Shown here piece after piece: positions 34,028 through 45,729 of a stretch of DNA of 64,000 nucleotides (its first letter is position 1; every line of letters begins with the position of its first letter). This DNA comes from Muscardinus avellanarius (lineage: Eukaryota > Chordata > Mammalia > Rodentia > Gliridae). The DNA lies in the NCBI GenBank assembly GCA_963383645.1, contig OY726569.1, positions 31,143,592 through 31,207,591 of the forward strand. The letters are read 5' to 3'. The translations under genes and the position numbers were made by a program. A model generated the notes under the pieces. The model had not been told where the DNA came from. It searched no databases and worked only from the letters and a program-made list of their open reading frames with translations.

Positions 34028-34039
34028 CCAACACTCCAA

Positions 34040-34724
34040 AATATTATAGGCACAGGCAGAATCTTCAGCAAGACCCCAAAAGCTCAGGAAATTAAAATAA
34101 GAAAAAGTGAGATGGCATTAAACTAAAAAGTTTCTGCTCAGCAAAGTGAAGAAAACCATAATGAGTCTAAAAAGAAAGCCTACAGAATGGGAGAAGAACT
34201 GATAGAGGTCTGATATCTAGAATATACAAAGAATTTAAAAGACTTTACATTAAAAAAGCAATTAACCTAATCAAGAAATGGACAATTGAATTGAATAGAC
34301 ACTTGACAAAAGGAGAGAAAAAATTGGCAAATACATTAAAAATGTTTAACATCAACAAACAGGGAGATGCAAATAAAAAGTATTTTGAAATTCCATCTAA
34401 CTCCAACCAGAGAGTCAATCATCAAGAAGTCACAAAACAATAAATGTTGGTGAGGATGTGGGGAAATTGGAACTTTTCTTCACTGCTAGTGGGATTACAA
34501 ATTAGTACAGCCCCTATGGAGAGCAATGTGGAGATTCCTTAGAAAACTGGGAATGGATCCACCATATAATCTGGCTATATCACTCCTGGATATCTTTGCA
34601 AATGGGCTGAAATCAGAGAACTACAGTTATACATGCATACTCATGTTCATAGAAGGACAATTCACAATAACCAAATTATAGAATCAGACTAAGTGTCATC
34701 AACAGATGGGTGGATTACAAGGAT
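34040..34724 (+). other. Inverted 5' segment of the twin-primed L1
   Basis: Plus-strand L1 text: AAGACCCCAAAAGCTCAGG, ACTAAAAAGTTTCTGCTCAGC, GGTCTGATATCTAGAATATAC, GTTGGTGAGGATGTGGGG and CAATTCACAATAACCAAATTA. It is colinear with the ORF2 tail and 3'UTR of L1, inverted relative to 33223-33780. Confidence 0.92.
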
Positions 34725-34737
34725 ATTCATTTTTATT

Positions 34738-37329
34738 GGATAGGTGCTAGGCTTAAAATACCTTGAAGGAGGCAGAAGAGGGTAATCAGTGTCCTGGAAG
34801 GTTAACTAAAGCTCTGAAGATTGGCACATCTGGTGAGGCACATGCACATAGCACCTATCTCCCTTCCTCCTTCATTATGGAAGCTGAATTTTGCTCCATA
34901 ACAATACACCTAATTAAATAGTTCTGTCTCTCTTGCAGCTAGAAAATGCAGTTTGGCCAATGAAAAATTGGGTGTTGTTTCTGAAAAAGCTGCCTTTTAT
35001 CTCTTTGTTCCTGCATGGAACTTGCTATACTTCAGGGCATTAGAGTATTATATAACCATTTTGGGAGGATGAAGAAGAAAGATACATGATAAGAATGATA
35101 GACTGAAAAGATAAGGATTCTGAGTTCCCAGTAACATCTTGTAGTTGTGGTAGTACTGGACTGCCACATTTGCTTTCTTTTGTGGAAAAAATTAACTTGT
35201 CCATGCTAATATTCTTGGGTTTCTGTTACATATGGATAAATGCTTAGAAATACTCTGCTTAGAAAACATGGGTATGACCCAACTCCATTATTGCCTGTTA
35301 ATAATCTTGTATAAAACATCTTCTGTTAGATTAGCTGTTTCTCAGACATGATAAGATGTGATAAGATGAGGGAATAACATTGATGCCAGCCTGTTAGCCC
35401 TTTCTCCCCTTCATTTGCTTTGACATGGCTTTGGAGGCCCAAGAGGCTTTGGTGGTTCAAGATTTTTAAATTTTACATGAGGCACCACCTATATGTTTCT
35501 ATCCTAAATCACAATCTCACTTTTTCAAATAATATGCCAACTTTAACATAAGTGACTTGCAATGGGGCTGCTTGATAGAACATGGGTTCGAGAAGGAGAT
35601 CTGGCCTTTGCTGGGGACCCCACTGATGGAGGGAGAAGGGGAAGGAATAGCCTGGGGTCTCCCTTTCTCTTACCATAGACTGAGTTTTTCTGGGGCAAAG
35701 TTTTGTGAGCAAGAAATTACGGTATAAATGTTTTTGGGGAAGGTGGTAGGGCAGTGGAAAGGACGGGTTGAGAGAGGGGTAAGAGCCCAGCTAAGTGCTG
35801 TAGCAAGCGGCCGTAGCGTCATCCTGTAGAAAACATCTGGTGTGTCAGTTTGACCTCAGTTCTCTGATCCCCTGATCCCCTGACCCTAAAGCAATGGAAG
35901 CTGGGTTTTCTTAGTCATCTCCCACAATAGATTAGTTGGCTGATTCCTCCTGAAAGTAAATTCCCAGGTGTTTCATCCCTTTGGTAGGGGGTTCTAGTAA
36001 TGATAGCCTGGAAATATTTTTCTGGAAATTAACTGAGTATTCCTTTGAAGTGAAATCACATGGAAGTAGGTGTGTACCTTTGGGTATAGTGCTGACATTA
36101 CTGACTGTACATACCCACACTCAGCTTTCTGCTGGTGCCTTTCACTGAAACTACTGGACTTCATAGAACAAGAAATATGGTTGCCTGTGAGATGGAACAG
36201 AGCAGAGAAATATGAGGAGTGATCTAAGAATGATCAGTTGAGTCCCACAGTATATCATAAAAAGTTCCCCTGACATTCTGTATGTTCCTATAGCCATTTT
36301 AATAACTGTATAACAGATAAATGTACAGATGTACATATTCCTTTTGCACTCCTTTTATTGTCAATTAGCTCTTTGCTAGTATATTATGGGACAGCCCTGC
36401 AATCATAGTTTTAGTTTATTTCAATTATTTTTTTTAGAAAAATAGTGTTAGCACTTTAATAGGGCTTCTGTGAAAATGAGGATAGTTACGGCATTAGTCA
36501 AACACTATACAACATGCAGAATTCTTGTTATGAATATATGTTAGCAGGTAACATTTTTATACAAGGCATGGAGTCCAAAATCAGCTTTTTATAACATAGT
36601 GTTTGAAAACTGGAACATATTTTTGTACTAAAATTATGATGTAATTGGTATTTTCATTTCCACTGTACCTTATAAGTAACATTTAGCTCAAATACAGCTA
36701 AATCACTAAACAGTAGTATGAATAATACAGTTTTCTTAATCTCTCTTTCACTTCAATCCTTGTCTTCGTAAAAGGCCATTGTCAAGCAAAACAACCCCTA
36801 CTAAACATTTTTATTTCAGTAGAAATTTACATTTATCATTTGCCAGAATTTATGATTAAATCTCTACAAATGTGAAATACTTTATGCCTTGGGAAAGGAT
36901 TTTTAGGTACCACATGTAGAACCTTTAAAAAGAGAAGGCAGTGGTTGGTCCTGAGTATATACCTTATTAGTCCTTTGTACTTAATTTTTGCTGTCATCTA
37001 AGGTCAGTGACATTTGTATTTTTCGGGATTGGTGAAATAATGGCTTCCATTCTGAAAGCATTTGCTAGAAAAGTTGACATTTAGAAACTGCTCTTTGAAT
37101 GCAGCATAGAAGCTTTAGTGAGCTTATGTACATTCTTTAGTTTATTATGTATAACTTTCTATCATGCTTTGAAGCTATCTAGTTCTGTTGAAACTAAGAT
37201 TAGCCTACATAGATATAATTAAGTAACAACTACTGTCTTGCCATTAGTTCTGTCAAATATTTGTAGCTTTAATTTATTTTGTCAGAAAATAGTTAATTTA
37301 CTCTTTTAAAAACCTTTATATGAACTTTA
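34738..37329. other. Unique DNA, 2.6 kb
   Basis: No recognised repeat family. A short CTGATCCCCTGATCCCCTGACC repeat lies at 35863-35884. Small frames at 35509, 35932 and 36151 look random. Confidence 0.5.
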
Positions 37330-38085
37330 TATTTTAGAGTAGATTGAGATTTATAAAAAGTTGCAAAGATGATACATAGTTTTCATATACTCTACTTCGG
37401 GTACTCCTGTTAACATATTACAGTATGGTATATTTGTCATAACTAGTGAGCTAATTTTGATCCATTTTTAGTCACTAAAGTCCATACTTTTTATATCCTC
37501 TTGGATTTTACCTAAAATTCTGTTTTCTGTTCCAGGTCCCATCTGAGACTACATTTAGTCACCATGTCTCATTGGGCTCTCCTTGGCAGTTCATCTCATT
37601 TAACACTCTTAATAATATAATCCAAAACACCTGACCACACAACTTAGAAGAAGGAAAATTTATCTGCCTGCAGTGTTTTGGAGATTCTGGATTCAGTTCA
37701 TGTGAGGCGAGCAGCTGTGGATCTCAGGACATGGCAGCAGGGAGAAGAAAGAGGGAGGGCATGGACTCTGCTCTCACATTGTGAAGGCCAGACGTAAAAC
37801 AGTGAGCAGGGGAAGGAGAGAACCTTACATAATCCCCAAGGCCACACTTTAAGAGATCTCTCCTTAGCAACCAAGCACTGCTTCTAAGATTGCTATCTTG
37901 TTTCCTTGAGAACTAGGGAGACATTCCAAGCCCAAATCATTGTAGTTTTTTACACTTTTCTTGTTTTTGATGACTTTCACAATTTTTAGGTTCTAGTCAC
38001 ATGATCGGTACATGTCCTTCAGTTGGAATTTGTTTTTTTCATGATTAGAGCAGAGTTGTAGGCTTGGGGTAGTTGGACTATAGAG
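37330..38085 (-). mobile_element. Old L1 3' region split by a MaLR LTR
   Basis: TTGCAAAGATGATACATAG, TTTTCTGTTCCAGGTCCC, TAGTCACCATGTCTC and, after the interruption, TTGATGACTTTCACAATTTTT and ATGATTAGAGCAGAGTTG keep the order of an ancient L1M-type 3' region. The intervening 37565-37945 is an LTR. Confidence 0.62.
37565..37945 (-). mobile_element. Solitary MaLR-type LTR
   Basis: Shares ACTTAGAAGAAGGAAAATTTAT, a CATGGCAGCAGGGAGAAG-like block, CCCCAAGGCCACAC, CTCCTTAGCAACCAAGC and CCAAGCCCAAATCATT with the LTRs of the element at 45392-47477. I could not confirm a target duplication. Confidence 0.78.
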
Positions 38086-38109
38086 AAAATGTGCCATTAT
38101 TATCTTCAT

Positions 38110-38430
38110 TCAAGATTACGTGATGTATCTGTAATCCTAGTACTTGGGATGCTGAGACAGGCTTGCAGATTCAAGGCCAGCATCAGCAACTCAGTAAGAC
38201 CTTGTTTCAAAATAAAAAAAATGAGCCGGGCGTGGTGGCGCATGCTTGTAATCCCCGTGCTTGGGAGGCTGAGACAGGAGAATCACACAGGTTCAAAGCC
38301 AGCCTCAGCTACTTAGTGAGGCTCTCAGAAACTTAGACCCTGTTTCCAAATAAAATATAAACAAGGTCTTGGAGTATAGCCTGGAGGTAGAAAGCCTCTG
38401 GGTTCCACCCCTAGTACCACCAAAAAAAAA

Positions 38431-38485
<55 letters not shown>

Positions 38486-38545
38486 TCTGGAGTTAAAGCT
38501 CAGAGATAGAATATCCTTGGGTTCAATCCCCAGCAGTCCATACAT
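38110..38545 (+). mobile_element. B1-dID SINE interrupted by a second SINE
   Basis: The outer head runs 38110 to about 38221 (ATGTATCTGTAATCCTAGTAC to TTTCAAAATAAAAAAA). The outer ID tail is at 38488-38540 (CTGGAGTTAAAGCTCAGAG, GGGTTCAATCCCCAGC). The inner SINE and its tail fill the gap. Confidence 0.9.
38222..38480 (+). mobile_element. Nested B1-dID SINE whose tail became a (TA)n tract
   Basis: GAGCCGGGCGTGGTGGCGC head, CCAAATAAAATATAAACAAGG linker and GGGTTCCACCCC end, then A10 and about 25 TA units (38430-38480). The microsatellite appears to have grown from the SINE tail. Confidence 0.92.
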
Positions 38546-38689
38546 ACACCCACACCCAAAATAGACTATAACTGGTAAAATAAACCTTAATCACCTTGCT
38601 GAGATAGTATTTTTCAGATTTCTCCATAACTTCCCATTTCCATAATTGGGAAGACAGTCACTATATACAGCCCACACTTTAGAGGTTGG

Positions 38690-39330
38690 AAGATATTACC
38701 ATACAACCCATCACTACTGAGGAAATATTCAATAATATTCAATCATTATGTCAAAGAGGTACCTAAGTTTCCATGTTTTATTGCAACACTACTCAAAATA
38801 GATAAGATTCAGAATAAACATAGATGTACATTGATGGATAAAATGTATATATACACATATATACACAATGAAACTCTCACCCCATAAAAAACTGAAATCC
38901 TGTCATCTGTAACAACACAGATGACCCTGGAGGACATTGCTGAGTGAAATGTTATCCTGAAGAATATACTGTATGTTTGTACTTAACTGAAATTTAGAAG
39001 GGGTCATGCATAGAAATAGAGTAGAATAGTGATAACAAGAACGTGGAAAGAGTGGCAAGGATATTTAATGGATACAGGGTACAGATAGGTAAGAGGAATA
39101 ATTACTAATGTCCTGGAACACAATAGGATAGGGTTGGCAACTAATTAGATTTCAATATAGCTAGTAGGAAAGATTTTGAAGGTTCCCAACACAAACAATA
39201 AATGTTTGAGGTGATGGATCTGTCAATTACCCTGATAATGGTCATTAAACATTGTATACATGTATCAAAATATCATACTGTGCCCCATTAATTTGGATAA
39301 TTATAAGTCAATTAAAATTAAGCAAACAAA
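38690..39330 (+). mobile_element. Old L1 3' region, plus strand
   Basis: Blocks in order: ATTGCAACACTACTCAAAATAG, TGTACATTGATGGATAAAATG, GGACATTGCTGAGTGAAATG, GGTGATGGATCTGTCAATTACC, CATTGTATACATGTATCAAAAT and TGCCCCATTAATTTG. This is the L1M-type 3'UTR with a nearly complete terminus. Confidence 0.85.
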
Positions 39331-40524
39331 ATCAAGAAATAGGGTTATGTTTTATAACTCCTTTAGGGTAAATATCTACATAAATTATTTGGGCTTTGTT
39401 TTTATTTAAATGTATATGTAAGTTACAGGGATTGGTCTATGCATATAGATTAAAAGTGAGAAAAATAATTTTCACAATATAAGTCAAATTGAATTTTTTG
39501 TAATAGCACAAAACCTTGAGGTACTTTTAAAGGACAGGTCTTAATATCTAGAAGACATTGATTTAAAAGGCTAATGTTTCCAAAAATATATACTTGGAAA
39601 CTTTATATATAAAACATGCACACACAGAAGGCTGATCATATTTTTTTTCCTGTTAGTCGAGTGCATATTTAATAATCCAATGGATTATTTGATATCAAAT
39701 GCAAATTTCCAACTATATTGAATGAGAAAATCTTCACACAAAAGGGATTCTCTTCCTTTTCCCTGGCAGAGTTATGTGTTGTATATCTTCATTACTTCTA
39801 CTGGGAAGAGATTAACTTTTCACTGTTGATATATTTAAGGTTTTATATGGAACAGAACTCTCAGGTAGAAAAGTGATTTTACTCTTTGACTTGCAGAGCT
39901 TTAGATATCCATCATAATTCCTGTCATATCCTGTGGATATTACTTTGACCACTGTAGCCAGAAATCCTGATGTAATCAGCCCAGTCTTCAGGGAGTTCTT
40001 TGAATCAAAACCATTAGAAGTCTCTAAATGAGCATCGCTAGCTGCTCTCGCTGGGTTGCGCTCACAGGTGAGTTTCCATCAGTAATTAGATCTTTCATTC
40101 TTGGCATTCAACAAGCACTACTTGTCATCCGAGGACACTGCAAGGCTTGGAGCTTATTTGTGATAAAGGGAAGCAGAAAATGCACACCTTACCTTGGCAA
40201 TAAAGACTATTGAATATCGAGCATTATGTTTGCTGGAGATGTCATTTATAGATGTAAATAGAAGACAGCTCTGTCGAATTGTTTTCTGCTAAAGTAAAAC
40301 TTTCTAAATACGTTTCCATCCATCTTATATATTTTCCCTTTTTCACATGGAGTGCTTCTGGTATAATGTATTTATTTGTTTTTTTTTTTTTTGGTTGTGT
40401 GTGCTCTCTTTCCATAAATATCTATAAATGTTTATAGAAAAGCAATACATAGAATTGAAGTAAATGGGGGTATGATTATTGCAAGCACCAGGAGGATGGA
40501 ATTGAGGGTATGGTGAGGGCATAA
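39331..40524. other. Unique DNA with a strong splice-donor-like site
   Basis: No repeat recognised. At about 40058-40067 GCTCACAGGTGAGTTT is a near-perfect donor consensus (CAG/GTGAGT) after a short CpG-containing stretch (40032-40060) that is unlike the AT-rich surroundings. There is no evidence of an acceptor or a long frame. Confidence 0.4.
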
Positions 40525-40534
40525 TCAGAACTTT

Positions 40535-40834
40535 TTTTGTGTAGTACTGGAAATGAAGCACAGGGGCATTCTACCTCCAAGCTACAGCCCCAGCCCTATT
40601 TTTTTAGTCTATTTATTTATTTATTTAAGTATTGGGGATGGAACTCGGGGGCATTGTAACTCTAATCTACACCCCCAGCCCTATTTTTTAGGCTTTTCAG
40701 TTCTGAAACAGGGTCTCACTGAGTTGCGAAGGGCCTTGTGAGGTAGTTGAGGCTATCCATTAACTGTGATCCTCCAGTCTCTGTCTCCAGAATTCTGGGA
40801 TTACAAACATGTGCCACCATGCCTGGCAGAACTT
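40535..40834 (-). mobile_element. Composite SINE with B1 head and two ID tails
   Basis: Read antisense: B1 head, first ID (about 40689-40628), a (TAAA)n spacer, then linker AGACTAAAAAAATAGGGC and a second ID (about 40600-40541). CAGAACTTTT flanks the whole unit at about 40527-40536 and 40829-40838. Either a trimeric element inserted as one piece, or a 5'-truncated SINE landed in the tail of a resident one. Confidence 0.85.
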
Positions 40835-40840
40835 TTAATA

Positions 40841-41929
40841 GTTCAGGGGTCACAATTCTTGTGTTGAAAAGGTCTTAAACACTTCATTTTTGGGCCCAAT
40901 CTTAACACAGCACCAGTTATACAATAGTCAGGGTTTAAACTGTTTTGTTTTGGGAAAGATGCATGCTCTCAGTTTCTAGGAAGTTTGGAAAAAATGTCAA
41001 TGGGTCAGTTAAAACATGCTTTAAATGGAAAAAAATAATTCTATACTTATAGTTCTGATTTCATGTACTTCGGGTTGACCATAGGGATCCTCATTTTAAA
41101 CAAAGGCATTTCCTGCAAGTATTCTAAGATTCACACATTTGCTAACACTACGTATGATATAAAAGTCTAGTGCCCAGATTTCTCATCTTTTTTTAATGAC
41201 CTTAAATTTGCCTTTTGAGGACGCTCTTTAAAATAAAACCTAACAAGATATTGTCTTTTATAGACTTCTAATTTTCACAGGAGGATATCAGCTCTCATGA
41301 ACCCATCTCTTAACTATCAATATGTGTACATGATGTAAAAATCATGGAAGGTCTGAGATTCTACCATATTTGTAAGCTACCAGGTTAGCCTGCTACAATT
41401 CTATTAGTGTTGGCAGCAGAAATGAGAATTTTACACCAAGACAAAGGACTTTATTACTCATAACATAGCAAGCATCATGAGATTTATGCTTGTATTGGCT
41501 TACCTTGACCATCAAGTTCCATGAGGAGTCCAGGTAGTTGCTTCAGCAAAGTGGGTTTTTGTCACAGCTGAGAAACTCTGGACTTTAGAATATCCTCAAT
41601 TGTATCCTAGCACTGCTAGTGAACTTGCTCAACCTTTGTTCCAAAGAGAGACATTACGTGTACTACCCTGATCAGAAAGCAAATATGCATTCTCTCTATA
41701 GTTCAAGGCTGCTTGCTATGTAAACATCTTGACAAACTAGAACAGAACAAAGATATATGTGCTTTTTTCTTGGAAGTTAAGCAGAAACTCTAGAACTGTG
41801 GAATATGAGCACATGGCTCTATACATCATATAAAATTTTCTACTTCCCTATCTCTCTAGAAAAGGGAACAACTAGAGTCTTAAGTATTTTTTGTGTATCC
41901 ATTTCACCATCCTACTTTTTTTTTTTCAT
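40841..41929. other. Unique DNA, nothing recognised
   Basis: About 1.1 kb of AT-rich sequence with no repeat, exon or RNA gene that I can support. Confidence 0.5.
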
Positions 41930-42345
41930 TCAAGTACTTCAATGCTTACTGTGTCCCAGGCATTGACTCTGGTGCTCTGCCAGGTTAGAAATACAACAGT
42001 GAACTAAAAAATGTACTTCTTTACCATGCAAAGCTTACAGTTCATGGGGAAGAGAGACTTTATAACATAATTACACAAATAAACAACTAATTAAATTATG
42101 ACAAGTACAAATAAAGTTCAACAAAAGTAAATAGCTAGAAATACCAAAGTTCTGATGAAGGTGAAGGTAAAATGCCTGCTGGAATCATCCAGACCTTTGT
42201 GCCTGGAGTAGAGAGTGAGGAGGAGAGTAACACCAGATGAGGCTGAGAGGATACCGCAGGATCAGCCCGCTGAGTTAAGGACTTAGAATTGCATTCTGAG
42301 AGTCCTGGGAAATATTGAACAGCTTTAAACAGGTGAGAGATGTCA
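41930..42345 (+). repeat. Ancient LINE/SINE relic (L2/MIR-type text)
   Basis: TTCAATGCTTACTGTGTCCCAGGCATTG, then GTTAGAAATACAACAGTGAAC, AGCTTACAGTTCATGGGG and AATAAACAACTAATTAAATTATG resemble an ancient mammalian interspersed repeat also seen at 43995 and 55400. The family name is uncertain. Confidence 0.5.
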
Positions 42346-43994
42346 TCAAAGTTGTGTATGGAAAGGTGGCAAAGTGGACCATGACTGGAGAAGCAAAAGA
42401 TTAGCTTCTCGGAAGTTCATGTTAAGTGAGATGATCACAAGTTGGCGTACAAATTCAGGATAGTAGGAAATAGTTGGTTTTGAGATAATAAGAGGCACAA
42501 TTAATAAACTTATTAATTAGAAAGAGAGTAGAAGACGTCAGGGAATGCTTTTGGAGCTTGCTCTATCACAGAGTGAGTGGATTAGTGAAGATCATGTGAT
42601 GAAACACAGTGAAGAAGGGTCAGGTTAAGTATTGACAAACCACAGCTGCTCAACATCTATCACAATGATGTTTGTGAAAATTGTTCTTTGCTGAGCCTTA
42701 CCTCAGGTATGCAGCCTATAGATTCCTCTCTGTTCTCTAGATTTTGTCTATGTACTGAGCAATGTTCCTGAAACATCTGACCTCCCAAGAGTCACTTTTA
42801 CTGAACTGCTTGCCAGTGTGGTGCCATCATTTATTTAATAAGAGGATAGTATCAGAAAGAACCAGCTGACACAACTCCACAATTGTAAGAGCATAGGAGA
42901 GAAGCCATTTTGTGATTGTGGAATAGGATTAGTAACTCTCTGAGAAACTTGTGTGTTCTTAATTGATAGACATAAAACCATAAGAGTAGATGTTTTATGT
43001 GATTGACTTAGAAAATATGAAAGGAGTTATGTTGTCCACACCTAACCAGGACTAGTATGTTATACCTGCCCATTCCTCTTTGCTCTTGTCTAGTTACATA
43101 TTTCTTCTTGTTGACTGAATATATATAGGTAACCTGACCTAAATCTTCCCTGGAAATACTTAAAGTAGAAATAGATAAATACAAATATAAAACTAGACAA
43201 CTGGTAAGCTTGGAAAATTTAATGGACTAGGATTTGGTGTGAAATTGGAATTTTTAACCAGATAAGCTGCAGAGTTTTGTTTAGCTCTAAACTTTAAACT
43301 TCTAAGGAAAAGTAGGAGTGTTCCCAAGTTTGAATCATAATAGACAACACTTTGCCATAAACAATGAGATATCATTGTTTATGGAATTATTGGTTGTTTA
43401 GGGCATACCTATTCTTGAAAATGGCATAGGAGCTGCTGTCAGACATTCTCTCAACGTTCACTAAAATGTTGTATACAAGATTGCATTACAGTAACTCAAA
43501 GCATTTGTCTACCTCTCTAGCTCTTCTTTCTTGGCTGTAATGATGTCTACTACACTTACAACAATTTCAGAAAATATCCATTTTTGCTTGTTGAATGAGT
43601 CTCATGGTTGGAACCTACTCTTTTCTAAGTAGGTCCCAAGTACACTCCCAAGCTCACTCCCAAAAGAAGTTGAGTGATGATACAGGGTTTATCATTTTTT
43701 CAGGAATAAAGTAAAGTATTACACCTTAAGGTGAGAGATGGGGTGAGTTTGAACTGTCCTGCCTGAAAGGAAGCAAGGTTCTCCAGTACAAACTCTTAAA
43801 AAGTTTTCTATTTGGTATCATCACCTTTCATCACTCAAAGGCCAAGGTGCCTTTCTCTGTCATCAGTTCAGGTAGCAGTCTGCTTGAGGCTTGAGTTAGT
43901 GCAGTTACATCCATTGAAAAACAGATTCTCTCTGGATTTTTAAGCTCTATATAGGTTTCCTTAGGTTACATTGTGTGTGTATATATACATGTGT
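42346..43994. other. Unique DNA, 1.6 kb
   Basis: No transposable element recognised. Nothing codes. Confidence 0.5.
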
Positions 43995-44280
43995 TTTAGG
44001 TACAATTATTTCAACAAACATTTATTGATTAACTTTAATGGACCATGCTCTGTGCTTTACCAATTTACAGAAACAAATGAGCAAGTCCTGCTTAGCATCT
44101 GCTTGCTATCTATTTAGGAGTATCGGTAAACAGGCACAATGCCAGAATTGAATACTTATTAAATCTCATATAAGAAAGAAGGCAGTAAAGAAAAATGAGC
44201 TGTTACTAGTGTCTTGAGGGAAGAAAGAGAGGAGTGTTGAGAAACTATCAGGGAATTTAGCTCTTAAAAACCCCTGAAAT
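43995..44280 (+). repeat. Ancient interspersed-repeat relic
   Basis: TTTCAACAAACATTTATTGATTAAC followed by CCATGCTCTGTGCTTTACC and AAACAGGCACAATGCC: the same type as 41930 and 55400, heavily decayed. Confidence 0.4.
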
Positions 44281-44799
44281 AAACTGTGGACTTTTTTTTT
44301 TCATACTCTATTGTATAAGATACTGCAGCAAAAATTCACTGCAGTAGAAAGATGTAAGAGAGATGAAACTTTTTTCCCTGGGCATTAAAGGTCACCTTGT
44401 GTGTAAAAATTTGCTAAATCAATTCAATGTTTCTGTGAAAGGTTGAAGTTATACAAACCTAGAGAATGAATAGAATTCTCTTTATGGGGCTGATGATACA
44501 GCACAGCACACAAAATGGCTGAGAGAGGCTGACATTGATTGCTCTGGGTTGAAGACTCTAAAAAAGATCAGAATAGAGTTAGATGCCATCTCTCAAACAT
44601 GCTACAAAACCAAAATGGAGAAAAAAGAGTGAATTCACAAACAGAGAAGTAGGCAACATTTCATATAGGATCTAGACCTAAGGATACCCCTTCTGCCCCA
44701 TCTTCCTCCCAAACCCACAGATACCAAATTCCTAGGTTGTTACTGATTTTCTTAGGTATCCACCAAGATCTTGCTATAACACTTAACATAAACCTTGAT
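44281..44799. other. Unassigned DNA upstream of an L1 fragment
   Basis: May include the upstream extension of the L1 that becomes recognisable at 44800; not readable as such. Confidence 0.4.
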
Positions 44800-45391
44800 A
44801 TTTCAAAACTATAGGGAAGTGTAATTTCACCCCAGTAACAATGGTTAATTTATAAAAAGACAAAAGATAGATGCTGTCAGAGGTGTGGAGAATAGGCAAC
44901 TCTTGCACACTGTTGGAGGGAATGTAAACCAATATAGTCATTATGGAAAACAGAATGGAGGTGCCTCAAAAATTAGAACTATTGTGTAATTTATAAATCT
45001 CACTGCTGGGTATGTAAACAAAGGAAGTGAAATCACTATGTTAGAGGCATCTGTACTCTCAGGTTTATTGCCATACTATTCCAATATCCAAGAAGTAGAA
45101 GCAGCCCAAGTGTTCAACACTGAAGAATGGATAAGGAAAAAGTGGTACACATTCACACTGAAATAATATTAAGCTAAAAGATGAAATCTTGTCATTTGCA
45201 ATGACATGAGTGGAACTGAAGATCATTATGTTTAATGAAATACACCAGGCACAGGACAAGTACTGCGTAGTCTCACTCATATGTAGAATATTAAAAAGTT
45301 AATCTCATAGAAATTGACTAGAATTATAGCACAGCTGTGGAGAAGGATGAAGAGACACTGGTCAATGAATACTAAGTTAGGGGTAGGTAAG
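44800..45391 (+). mobile_element. Old L1 3' region, left half, split by a MaLR element
   Basis: Contains GGAGAATAGGCAACTCTTGC, ACTGTTGGAGGGAATGTAAACC, AAGTGTTCAACACTGAAGAATGG, TTTGCAATGACATGAGTGG and CTCACTCATATGTAGAATATT in L1 3' order. The right half resumes at 47483. Confidence 0.85.
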
Positions 45392-45729
45392 TGTCTTGGT
45401 CAAATTCTCACTAACATGATCTAAAAAGCCTGACCAAAGAACTTAGAGTTAGGAAAATTTATTTGCTTAGTCTTTGGAGATTTGAGGCTCATTTCATGTC
45501 AGATGGGTGTGCAGAGCTCAGGGCAGAGGGAGGAAAGGAGGAAGAAAAAGAGAAAGAAAACACAAGGCTTTGCTCCTTACATCTGGGAAGCTGGGAGCAA
45601 GAGAAAGCAGGGAGATGAGGAACCATCATATAATACCCAAGGCCACTCCCTAGCAACAATGCCTTGATTTTAACATGGCTACATTGTTTCCATGAAGGCT
45701 AGGGGGACAGTCTAAGTCTTAACTATACA
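45392..45729 (-). repeat. MaLR 3' LTR
   Basis: The left LTR; it aligns with 46944-47477: ATGATCTAAAAAG, CTTAGAG, TGGGTGTGCAGAGCTCAGGGC, CCCAAGGCCAC and CTCCCTAGCAA. It contains a purine-rich expansion around 45523-45565. Confidence 0.9.

Larger units (their letters stand above)
33210..34737 (-). mobile_element. Complete 5'-inverted (twin-primed) L1 insertion
   Basis: The 13-base direct repeat ATTCATTTTTATT bounds the insertion at 33210-33222 and 34725-34737. From the left come a T-rich tail and L1 3' terminus in minus orientation (33223-33780), then L1 text in plus orientation (34040-34724). In consensus order the plus segment ends (AACAGATGGGTGGATTA) about where the minus segment begins (ACACAATGGAATTCTACTCAGC), as expected for twin priming with a small loss. 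Two B1-dID SINEs entered later, one of them at the inversion junction. Confidence 0.93.
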
